Below, in pieces: positions 1-6,431 of a DNA stretch of 7,752 nucleotides (position 1 is the first letter of the stretch; the number at the start of each line of letters is the position of its first letter). Position numbers and translations under genes: made by a program. The DNA comes from Deferribacteres bacterium (GTDB lineage Bacteria; Nitrospirota; Thermodesulfovibrionia; UBA6902): positions 1 to 7,752 of the forward strand of contig JAUVPO010000081.1 of assembly GCA_030598625.1 (NCBI GenBank), given 5' to 3'. The notes under the pieces are model-generated. The model saw only the letters and a program-made list of their open reading frames with translations. It was not told the origin of the DNA and made no database searches.

Positions 1-1352
1 ATTATTTAAAGGCGGAAGGTTTTTTTGAATCCCGTAACAGATTAAGAGATCCCTATATCTACAATGAGTCCGATACCAGATTAAACGAAACCGCGATGAG
101 AGAAAACGCGATGTTATTTTGTAAGGCTGTTCCCATAGCCTTGCAAACCCTGGGTATCCGTAAAAATATTATATTGCATTTGCAGGAATGGCAGACCGCT
201 CTAATTTCTCTGACGTCAAAAGAGGCAATGTTAAACGAAACCCTGTACTCATGCGGCACTGTTCAGACCATACACAATACTTATGATTCTTCAATCACCC
301 GCGAACTGCTGGCAATGGTAACGAACAGATCAAGAAGAAGGCTGATTTCCCGGCTTCCGGGCAATGATCTGACGGCTTATCAAATCGGCCTCCAGTTAGT
401 TGACGCTCCGGTTACCACGGTAAGCGAACACATTGCGGCGGAATTTACGATTGACAATATACAAACCGATATCTTCGCGCCTCATTTACAGAACATTTTC
501 AGAAAAAGCGGTGTCTATGGAATCAATAACGGGGCATTTAATAATCCCCCCCCTGGATCATCTAAAAGGAAAAAACTTGCACTTGATGAAATACGGAAAA
601 TCAAGTTGAAAAAGAGAAAGGCACTTCTGAGGATTTTAACCTCGTATAAACCAGAGGAGCGTTTCGGGGACTTAACGTATAAAGGAAGGACTATATCCAA
701 TCTGCCGGATGACATACCGATCATTGTGATGAGCGGACGGCTGGCGCCCCTTCAGAAAGGTTATGATGTTTTATTAAGGGCAGTGGAAATGTTTGCTGAA
801 GATGAAATAAAGGCTGTTTTAACTCCGATTCCTGTTCATCGAAACGACCTGGATTACTTTTATGAAGTAGCGTGCAAATGCAAAGGCAACCTGACGGTTT
901 TCCCTATAAGGATGGAAAGAGGTTACAGGGAGTTGCAGAGCGGTAGTACCTTCGGGATTATGCCTTCCATTTATGAACCCTTTGGCTCGGCTGTAGAATA
1001 CATGGCAAACGGGACCGTAAACATCGTCAGGGCTACAGGAGGATTGCTCGATCAGATAGACAGAAGATGCGGTTTCCTGTTCAGGGAAGACGCTGTTTTT
1101 TATACACCTGAGAATATAAGAAATTTTGTCGCAACAGGCAGTATTGTTCAGATGAGAAAAACAAATCCCTGGTTCCAGAACATGGCAGATAACTTATTTG
1201 ACATTCTAAAGAAAGCTATATATATATACAGATATAATCCTGATAAGTACTATAATTTAATCCGTAATGGCTTTGAAAAAATCAACGATTTCAGCTGGAA
1301 AGCAAATGTAAAAAAATATTTCCAGGTTTATGAGAAAGTCAGCAGCGCTTAA
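1..1352 (+). CDS. Glycogen/starch synthase-like glycosyltransferase (GT5-type, GT-B fold), 5' truncated
   Basis: The frame is open from the first full codon at position 3, so the true start lies left of the window; the ATG at 96 is internal. About 449 residues are visible, so most of the enzyme is here. The beginning (ENAMLFCKAV...HLQEWQTALISL, 105-219) matches the GlgA N-domain stretch that usually reads 'H.HDWQTAL'. GINNG (519-533) matches the GlgA 'GI.NGID' segment at the domain junction. GRLAPLQKG (735-761) is the GT-B loop usually seen as SRL..QKG. PSIYEPFGSAVEYMANGT followed by VRATGGLLD (963-1052) matches the GlgA C-domain nucleotide-sugar site, including its conserved Glu and the 'VRATGGL' signature. 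By family, such enzymes add glucose from ADP- or UDP-glucose to an alpha-1,4-glucan in the cytoplasm. Several positions differ from classical GlgA (EPFG for EPCG, NNGAF for NGID), so donor and acceptor are uncertain. The N-terminal KTGGL loop is outside the window. The gene converges on pcm with about 100 bp between the stops. Confidence 0.8.
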   Translation, partial: YLKAEGFFESRNRLRDPYIYNESDTRLNETAMRENAMLFCKAVPIALQTLGIRKNIILHLQEWQTALISLTSKEAMLNETLYSCGTVQTIHNTYDSSITRELLAMVTNRSRRRLISRLPGNDLTAYQIGLQLVDAPVTTVSEHIAAEFTIDNIQTDIFAPHLQNIFRKSGVYGINNGAFNNPPPGSSKRKKLALDEIRKIKLKKRKALLRILTSYKPEERFGDLTYKGRTISNLPDDIPIIVMSGRLAPLQKGYDVLLRAVEMFAEDEIKAVLTPIPVHRNDLDYFYEVACKCKGNLTVFPIRMERGYRELQSGSTFGIMPSIYEPFGSAVEYMANGTVNIVRATGGLLDQIDRRCGFLFREDAVFYTPENIRNFVATGSIVQMRKTNPWFQNMADNLFDILKKAIYIYRYNPDKYYNLIRNGFEKINDFSWKANVKKYFQVYEKVSSA

Positions 1353-1454
1353 AAGCAAGATGAGTATTTAAGAAAACCCCTTATTGAAGATGAAATTAGA
1401 AATACCATTAAAAAAATAGCAGGGGAAAGGAAATAACTTTTTTGAAAGGAACTA

Positions 1455-2189
1455 CTATTTTCCTTTTCTCACCTCTCCGGTCATGGGCACAAATACGACA
1501 CTCCCCATTTGCCTGACTTCAAGTTCACCGTCTTTTTTTGCTGCAAGTGTAAGGGTCTGATAATAAAGAGTGCTTCCAAGAGGTATAATCAGTCTCCCTC
1601 CCTCTTTTAATTGTTTTATTAACTGTGGTGGAATATGATTTGCAGAAGCAGTAATAATAACAGCATCAAAAGGGGCATATTCTTCCCAGCCAAAATAACC
1701 GTCGGCATTTTTGGTTTTGATATTTTTATAGCCAAGTTCCTGAAGTAGATTTGAGGCTGTTATTTTAAGCCGTTTCTTTATTTCAATTGTATAAACTTCT
1801 TTAACAATCTCTGCAAGAACCGCTGCCTGATAACCCGAACCCGTTCCGATTTCAAGGACCCTGTCAGATGATTTCAGTTTCAATGCTTCGGTCATCCAGG
1901 CAACGACATACGGTTGTGATATAGTTTGTCCCTCGCCTATGGGGAGCGGATGATCGCCGTATGCCCTGCCCTTCAGGGATTCATCAACAAACAAATGCCT
2001 CGGGATTTTTTTCATTGCTTCAAGCACACGCCTGTCCCCTATTCCCCTTGCAATCAGATGGTCCCGGACCATCCTGTCTCTTTGAGATACTGTTTTATCC
2101 GGATCGGATGCAAAAATGTTTTCAACATAAAGATGCTGGGAAAAACCAAGGAAAGATAAAAAAAGTAAAACAAGCACAATTTTTTTCAT
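1455..2189 (-). CDS. pcm: Protein-L-isoaspartate O-methyltransferase with N-terminal signal peptide
   Basis: This 244-residue enzyme is predicted to methylate the abnormal L-isoaspartyl carboxyl group of aged proteins using S-adenosylmethionine, which starts repair to aspartate. Visible motifs are the substrate-side GEGQTISQPYVVAWM (residues 85-99), the SAM-binding motif I VLEIGTGSGYQ (111-121), the FDAVIITAS strand (174-182), GGRLIIPLG (197-205), and the near-terminal FVPMTG (233-238) typical of PCMT. The core starts near residue 36 (QRDRMVRDHLIARGI). Before it lies a basic MKK, a hydrophobic stretch IVLVLLFLSFLGF and a possible signal-peptidase site at IFA|SDP (around residue 27), so export to the periplasm is likely. 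An internal Met at residue 40 (codon at 2072-2070) would give a cytoplasmic form but would cut into the first family helix. The start is 13 bp after the thiE stop, so the two are probably cotranscribed; no strong Shine-Dalgarno sequence is visible. It is the last gene of the cluster. Confidence 0.93.
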   Translation of the reverse strand: MKKIVLVLLFLSFLGFSQHLYVENIFASDPDKTVSQRDRMVRDHLIARGIGDRRVLEAMKKIPRHLFVDESLKGRAYGDHPLPIGEGQTISQPYVVAWMTEALKLKSSDRVLEIGTGSGYQAAVLAEIVKEVYTIEIKKRLKITASNLLQELGYKNIKTKNADGYFGWEEYAPFDAVIITASANHIPPQLIKQLKEGGRLIIPLGSTLYYQTLTLAAKKDGELEVRQMGSVVFVPMTGEVRKGK

Positions 2190-2202
2190 GGATTATTAAA
2201 AC

Positions 2203-2883
2203 CTATTTAAGTTTAACAGCGTTAACATATTTTTGAACGTTTGTTTTTATATTTCCCAACAAGATTCCGGAAGCAACGGCACAGGCATCGGCTCCGGAGT
2301 TCATCGTCTCATTTATATTCTCCCACGTAATGCCCCCGATTGCAACTATCGGGAGTCCAATATGCCTTTTAATTTCCTTAAGGGCCTTGAGCCCTTTAGG
2401 ACATCCGGCGTCTTTTGTTAAAGTATCAAATACAGGACCGAATCCAATGTAGTCCGCTCCAGCTTCCTGCGCCCGGACCGCCTGCATTTTGCTGTGGGTC
2501 GATACGCCGATTATTTTTTGCCTGCCCATTATTTTCCTGGCATATTCAACAGGCATATCTTCCTGGCCGAGATGCACGCCGTCGGCATCAACCGCAAGCG
2601 CAATGTCAATGTAATCATTAACGATGAATTTAGTTTTATATTTTAACGAAACAGCCCTTATGGAAAGAGCTTCCTGGTAGATCTCTTTTTTAGACAGGTT
2701 CTTTTCCCTCAGCTGGAGTGTTCCAACACCCGCAGCTATTGCCTGACGGGCTATTCGGGTATGGGTGAGGCCGGAGATGTTTCTGTCTGTGATAAGGTAT
2801 AAGAAATTTTTTAAAATCAGTCTGCTCAAAATCATTAAAGAATGATGCGATTGATCGAGAGTTCGAAGGGTTACTTCAATCAC
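2203..2883 (-). CDS. thiE: Thiamine-phosphate synthase (thiamine-phosphate pyrophosphorylase)
   Basis: ThiE joins HMP pyrophosphate and thiazole phosphate to give thiamine phosphate, the penultimate step to thiamine pyrophosphate, in the cytoplasm. The TIM-barrel signatures are all present: LYLITDR (residues 28-34), QLREKN (57-62, pyrophosphate binding), VNDYIDIALAVDADGVHLGQEDMP (starting at 88, with the Mg-binding Asp residues), IGVSTHS (125-131), GADYIGFGPVFDTLTK (142-157) and AIGGIT (181-186). Numbering is from the GTG at 2883. An ATG at 2835-2833 (residue 17) would give a 210-residue protein starting MILSRLILKNFLYLITDR, closer to the usual ThiE N-terminus, and may be the real start. Neither has a clear Shine-Dalgarno sequence. 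It follows accC by 54 bp (102 bp if the ATG is used) and precedes pcm by 13 bp. No other thiamine genes and no TPP riboswitch are seen in the window, so expression probably depends on the upstream operon. Confidence 0.93.
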   Translation of the reverse strand: MIEVTLRTLDQSHHSLMILSRLILKNFLYLITDRNISGLTHTRIARQAIAAGVGTLQLREKNLSKKEIYQEALSIRAVSLKYKTKFIVNDYIDIALAVDADGVHLGQEDMPVEYARKIMGRQKIIGVSTHSKMQAVRAQEAGADYIGFGPVFDTLTKDAGCPKGLKALKEIKRHIGLPIVAIGGITWENINETMNSGADACAVASGILLGNIKTNVQKYVNAVKLK

Positions 2884-2937
2884 CCAAAAGCATTCAGGAT
2901 AATCACATCAACTCCCGAATCCTCTAATCTTTTTTCT

Positions 2938-4278
2938 TTATCTCTTGTTCTCGATAAAATGGGTATTGAAATTGCCGCTTATAAAGTCAGGATCGTCAAG
3001 GATTTTCAGATAAAAAGGTATTGTTGTTTTTATCCCCTCAATTATGAATTCATTCAACACCCTTCGCATTTTCACAATGGCCTCGTTTCTATCTCTTCCA
3101 TGAACTACAACTTTTGCAATAAGTGAATCATAGTGCGCGGGCACTGTCCACCCGGAATACGCGGCCGTATCTGTTCTTACGCCATGGCCTCCCGGCGGCA
3201 CAAACAAAGAAATAGTCCCCGGTGAAGGAACAAACCTTTCAGGATCCTCGGCATTTACCCTGCATTCCATACTATGACCCGAAAATTTAACGTCCTTCTG
3301 ACTTATAGAGAGGGTCTTTCCCGCGGCGAGTTTTATTTGTTCCTTGACTATGTCAAAGTTCGTTATCATTTCTGTAACAGGATGCTCAACCTGGATTCTG
3401 GTGTTTATTTCCATGAAATATATTTGATTATCTTTGTCGAGAATAAATTCAACTGTGCCGGCATTCCTGTATTTCATGGCCTTTGCCACTTTTATTGCCA
3501 GATCACCCAACTTCTTTCTGAATCTGGGATTTGAAAATACATAAGGGGCTTCTTCAATAAGCTTCTGATGCCTCCGCTGGATAGAACAATCCCTTTCTCC
3601 AAGATGAACAATGTTTCCTTTATTATCCGCAAGGAGCTGGATTTCTATATGTCTCATTTCAGAAATGTATTTTTCAATATACAAGTCTCCGTTTCCAAAG
3701 GCCGCAAATGCCTCCTTCTGAGCTATGTGATACATCTGAATAAAGTCTTTTTCTTCATGCACTATTCTCATGCCTTTACCGCCACCGCCGGTAGATGCCT
3801 TTAGAATAACCGGAAATCCTATCTTTTTTGCTATCTCTAATGCTTCTCTTTCATCTACGATCCGATTATTGCTGCCGGGAACAATGGGGACACCTCTCCT
3901 CTTCATCAGTTGTCTCATCCTTGCCTTATCTCCACCGACACGGATATTTTCAGCGGAAGGCCCGATAAAAGAAATCCTCGACGCTGTGCAAGCTTCAACA
4001 AAATGAGGGTTTTCAGCAAGGAATCCGTAACCGGGATGAATGGCTTCAGCGTCGGTTATCTCGGCTGCACTGATAATCGCGGGGATATTAAGATAACTTT
4101 GTGCCGATAGAGCAGGTCCTATACAGATGGCTTCATCAGCCAGCCTCACGGGCAGGGTATTTTTATCTATATCCGAATAAACTACCGCTGTCTCTATGCC
4201 CATTTCCCGGCACGCCCTTATGATCCTGAGAGCGATCTCACCCCGGTTGGCTATGAGGATTTTTTTAAATAATTTCAT
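2938..4278 (-). CDS. accC: Acetyl-CoA carboxylase, biotin carboxylase subunit
   Basis: AccC uses ATP and bicarbonate to carboxylate the biotin on AccB, the first half-reaction of fatty acid synthesis. At 446 residues it is close to the usual ~450. The N-terminal domain opens with KILIANRGEIALRIIRACRE (6-25) and HPGYGFLAEN (81-90). The ATP-grasp domain has VILKASTGGGGKGMRIV (157-173), with Lys160 and the glycine-rich loop, and His210 in RHIEIQ. GERDCSIQRRHQKLIEEAP (227-245) is the family signature. The catalytic and metal residues are present: Glu277, Glu290 and Arg294 in FMEINTRIQVEHPVTEM, Glu298, and Arg340 in MECRVNAEDP (E. coli numbering plus two). Nothing essential is missing. The start overlaps the accB stop in an ATGA arrangement (4 bp), which favours translational coupling and matched amounts of the two partners. 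No accA or accD lies in the window. A different biotin enzyme using this subunit is possible but less likely given the accB type. Confidence 0.98.
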   Translation of the reverse strand: MKLFKKILIANRGEIALRIIRACREMGIETAVVYSDIDKNTLPVRLADEAICIGPALSAQSYLNIPAIISAAEITDAEAIHPGYGFLAENPHFVEACTASRISFIGPSAENIRVGGDKARMRQLMKRRGVPIVPGSNNRIVDEREALEIAKKIGFPVILKASTGGGGKGMRIVHEEKDFIQMYHIAQKEAFAAFGNGDLYIEKYISEMRHIEIQLLADNKGNIVHLGERDCSIQRRHQKLIEEAPYVFSNPRFRKKLGDLAIKVAKAMKYRNAGTVEFILDKDNQIYFMEINTRIQVEHPVTEMITNFDIVKEQIKLAAGKTLSISQKDVKFSGHSMECRVNAEDPERFVPSPGTISLFVPPGGHGVRTDTAAYSGWTVPAHYDSLIAKVVVHGRDRNEAIVKMRRVLNEFIIEGIKTTIPFYLKILDDPDFISGNFNTHFIENKR

Positions 4279-4718
4279 GTTGCAGGTTCTATGAGGAAAA
4301 GCGGCTCTCCGTATTCAACAGGCTGCCCATTTTCTATCAGAATGCTTGAGACAATACCCGCTGTATCGGATTCTATTTCATTCATGAGCTTCATTGCCTC
4401 AACAATACACAGAACCTGTCCTTTTTTAATGCTGCCGCCTACCTCAATAAAGGGAGCAGCCTCAGGAGACGGGGCCCTGTGAAATATACCGACAATGGGT
4501 GAGGTTATAGTTGCAAGTTTTTTCTCCTCGGCAGCTTCCTCCGTGGGTTTCTTAACTTCATCGGCTGCGGATGTTGCCGCAGTCGCCGCTGTTCCGGAAG
4601 GAGATGAAAACTTTTCCCTTTTGATCTTGAGCTTCATCCCTTCTTTTTCAACATGAAATTCGGAAATATCCGTTTCTTTTAAAAGCTCTACTATCTCTCG
4701 TATTTCATCAAATTCCAT
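4275..4718 (-). CDS. accB: Acetyl-CoA carboxylase, biotin carboxyl carrier protein (BCCP)
   Basis: This 147-residue protein carries the biotin that AccC carboxylates and the carboxyltransferase then discharges onto acetyl-CoA. The N-terminal segment (1-34; EIVELLKETDISEFHVEKEG...LKIKRE) is typical of the assembly region that binds AccC. A flexible Ala/Thr/Pro/Glu-rich linker follows (about 38-67). The biotinyl domain runs from ITSPIVGIFHRAPSPEAAPF (71-90) to the end. EAMKLMNEIES (107-117) is the biotinylation motif, with Lys110 as the biotin attachment site. The 'PEAAPFIEVG' insertion is the bacterial BCCP 'thumb' region, which argues for an acetyl-CoA carboxylase carrier rather than a generic biotin carrier. 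A GGGGA ribosome-binding sequence lies at 4727-4723, just before the ATG. The 80 bp up to efp hold no gene; I see no convincing internal promoter there. Its stop overlaps the accC start by 4 bp. Confidence 0.97.
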   Translation of the reverse strand: MEFDEIREIVELLKETDISEFHVEKEGMKLKIKREKFSSPSGTAATAATSAADEVKKPTEEAAEEKKLATITSPIVGIFHRAPSPEAAPFIEVGGSIKKGQVLCIVEAMKLMNEIESDTAGIVSSILIENGQPVEYGEPLFLIEPAT

Positions 4719-4798
4719 GCTTTCCCCACTTTTTAGATTAAATTAAACTCAATGTCCTGCGCATTAAGTCTTCGGTTTTCAGACGTACATTCTTTATT

Positions 4799-5359
4799 CT
4801 ATTTTACCCTCTCTATGTATTCCGATGTTCTTGTGTCCACTTTTACAATATCTCCTTCGCTCAGATGGAAAGGGACCTTGACTGTAACGCCTGATTCGAG
4901 GACAGCAGGTTTGCTGCCCCCGCTGGCTGTATCTCCCTTAAATCCGGGGTCCGTCTTTTCTATTTTCAATTCAACAAATATCGGCAATTCCACAGCAATC
5001 GGTTCAGCAATATAAAACAGAATTTTAACTGTCATATTTTCAATAAGAAATTTCCTGGTATCTCCCAACTGCGCCTCTGTCAAAGGAGTTTGTTCGTAAT
5101 TCTCTTTATCCATGAAATGATATAATTCACCGTCATTATAAAGGTACTGCATTGATCTTTCTTCAAGATTCGGAGTTTTAAATTTTTCTCCGCCCTTGAA
5201 GGAATCATCAAAGATGCTTCCCGTTTTCAGATTTTTTAGTTTCGTCCTGACTATAGCGCCGCCCCTACCCATTTTGTGATGCTGAAAATCGATTATTTCA
5301 TGCGGCGCGCCTTTATACTCGATCTTTGCGCCCTTTCTGAAGTCGCTTGTTGATATCAC
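4799..5359 (-). CDS. efp: Translation elongation factor P, arginine at the tip position
   Basis: EF-P binds between the P and E sites of the ribosome and promotes peptide bond formation at consecutive prolines. The 186-residue length and three-domain layout are standard: a KOW-like N-domain (STSDFRKGAKIEYKGAPHEIIDFQ, starting at residue 3), RTKLKNLKTG (38-47), an OB domain, and the C-terminal signature GDIVKVDTRTSEYIERVK (169-186). The loop that reaches the peptidyl-transferase centre reads HHKMGRGGA (27-35). Its tip, Lys34 in E. coli (PGKG), aligns with Arg32 here (MGRG). Arg at this site is known from EarP-type EF-Ps that are rhamnosylated, but their usual context is SGRN, not MGRG. The modification state therefore cannot be told from the window, which contains no earP, epmA or epmB. 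The start is GTG at 5359, 7 nt after an AGGGG ribosome-binding sequence. It follows the M24 peptidase gene by 10 bp. Confidence 0.97.
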   Translation of the reverse strand: MISTSDFRKGAKIEYKGAPHEIIDFQHHKMGRGGAIVRTKLKNLKTGSIFDDSFKGGEKFKTPNLEERSMQYLYNDGELYHFMDKENYEQTPLTEAQLGDTRKFLIENMTVKILFYIAEPIAVELPIFVELKIEKTDPGFKGDTASGGSKPAVLESGVTVKVPFHLSEGDIVKVDTRTSEYIERVK

Positions 5360-5366
5360 CCTGCTA

Positions 5367-5371
5367 CCCCT
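5367..5371 (-). promoter_or_regulatory. Ribosome-binding site fixing the GTG start of efp
   Basis: On the minus strand the sequence TAGGGGTAGCAGGGTG contains AGGGG, then 7 nt, then the GTG start of efp. The AGGGG shares bases with the TAG stop of the upstream peptidase gene. Such closeness suggests that ribosomes ending on the peptidase gene re-initiate on efp. No ATG in frame near this site would give an intact EF-P N-terminus, so the GTG is well supported. Confidence 0.7.
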
Positions 5372-6431
5372 ATATTATTTTTAATTTTCTCGGAAGAGAA
5401 GTTAACATCTCGGCTCTGTTTTTTTTGACCGTCACCATATCTTCTATTCTTACTCCGCCAAATCCCGGCAGATATATGCCCGGTTCCACGGTAAATACCA
5501 TATTTTCTTCAATCTCCTCTTTATTGCGCCACGATATAACGGGTCTTTCATGAACTGCAAGTCCCACGCCGTGGCCGGTCCCATGTCCGAAAAAATCACC
5601 GTATCCTTCCTTGCTAATATATTCCCTTGCGGCATTATCTATTTCGGCTGATTTAATGCCGGACTTTATTGACTCAACCGCCCTGTTCCGGGCTTCAAGC
5701 ACATTTTTATATAATTCCATCTGCCTGGACATATTGTTTCCCTTTATAAGCACAGTCCTTGTCATGTCGGAGCAATAACCCTCGTATTCCCCTCCCCAGT
5801 CTATTACAACAAGATCGCCCTTCTTTAATCTCCTCCCCGAAGGCCTTGCATGAGGGAGCGCCGACATAAAACCAGATGCTACTATAACCTCAAAAGGCAT
5901 CCTTTTGCAACCTTCCTTTTTAAGCAATTCCTCAAATTTTAAGGCAATTTTCAGTTCGGTTGCACCGGCCTTAATAAAGGGCGTCAATTTCCTGAATGCC
6001 GACTCAGCTCTTTTGACGGCGATTTTTATATATGACAATTCTTCAGGAGACTTGATGACGCGAAGCGATTCCACAATACTTGTCACAGGAACAAGCCTGA
6101 TTTTTCTCTTGACCAGTTTCCTGTAAAATCCGTACGTCATGCCTTGGTCTTCAAATCCGAGTTTCTTTATACCGCAGGCATCACAAATGTCCTTTATCTC
6201 CCCGCTTCTTTCAGAGTCTTCAATCCTGACCCTGTACCCCTTTATCTCATGTTCCGCCTGTTCCTTATAGCGGAAATCTGTTGTGAATATAGCGTGATTT
6301 TTAGTGATGACAAGAAAACCCGACGAGCCTGTAAACCCAGTAAGATACCTTACATTTACAATGTCGGTAATGAGGATTCCGTCTATTCCGGTTTTTTTGA
6401 ACTGTTTTCTAAGACGCGCCTTTTTTTGCAT
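5370..6431 (-). CDS. M24 family Xaa-Pro aminopeptidase / Xaa-Pro dipeptidase
   Basis: A cytoplasmic metallopeptidase of the creatinase/pita-bread fold, expected to remove an N-terminal residue next to proline from peptides. The 353-residue length fits the short PepP/YpdF/PepQ-like group. The N-domain carries VRYLTGFTGSSGFLVI (27-42). The C-terminal catalytic domain starts near SPEELSYIKIAVKRAE (128-143). Dinuclear metal ligands are all present: Asp211 (VVIDWGG), Asp222 (CSDMTRT), His287 (GHGTGHGVG), Glu316 (FTVEPGIY) and Glu330 (VRIEDMV). His194 (PHARPS) and His294 (AVHERP) match the conserved substrate-site histidines. Whether it acts on longer peptides (PepP-like) or dipeptides (PepQ-like) cannot be decided here, so no symbol is given. 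The ATG lies within the 3' end of aroQ (23-bp overlap) without an obvious Shine-Dalgarno sequence, so translation is probably coupled to aroQ. A peptidase of this type next to efp is a widely conserved arrangement. Confidence 0.95.
   Translation of the reverse strand: MQKKARLRKQFKKTGIDGILITDIVNVRYLTGFTGSSGFLVITKNHAIFTTDFRYKEQAEHEIKGYRVRIEDSERSGEIKDICDACGIKKLGFEDQGMTYGFYRKLVKRKIRLVPVTSIVESLRVIKSPEELSYIKIAVKRAESAFRKLTPFIKAGATELKIALKFEELLKKEGCKRMPFEVIVASGFMSALPHARPSGRRLKKGDLVVIDWGGEYEGYCSDMTRTVLIKGNNMSRQMELYKNVLEARNRAVESIKSGIKSAEIDNAAREYISKEGYGDFFGHGTGHGVGLAVHERPVISWRNKEEIEENMVFTVEPGIYLPGFGGVRIEDMVTVKKNRAEMLTSLPRKLKII

Noticed and set aside
1217..1228. (TA)6 dinucleotide repeat near the 3' end of the glycosyltransferase gene.
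   Set aside because: Short, in frame and encoding a Tyr/Ile-rich helix (KAIYIYRYN) in an AT-rich region; no evidence of a repeat element.
1422..1470. Possible hairpin between the glycosyltransferase gene and pcm (GGGGAAAGGAAATA pairing with TATTTTCCTTTTCTC).
   Set aside because: The plus-strand stem needs two G-U pairs and a bulge, has a 20-nt loop and is not followed by a U-run. On the minus strand the G-U pairs become mismatches. Too weak to call a terminator, although one for the convergent genes is expected here.
1926..2236. Plus-strand open frames of 77 and 91 codons opposite pcm.
   Set aside because: They lie antisense to the well-supported pcm gene and the thiE-pcm junction, with no recognisable motif and Cys/Pro/His-rich composition typical of shadow frames.
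2884..2937. TPP riboswitch before thiE.
   Set aside because: The spacer after accC is only 54 bp and I find none of the conserved thi-box core (such as CUGAGA) on the minus strand.
4719..4798. Internal promoter or attenuator in the 80-bp efp-accB gap.
   Set aside because: Only weak AT-rich -10-like strings and a 4-bp stem (GTCT/AGAC) are visible, and no convincing -35/-10 pair.
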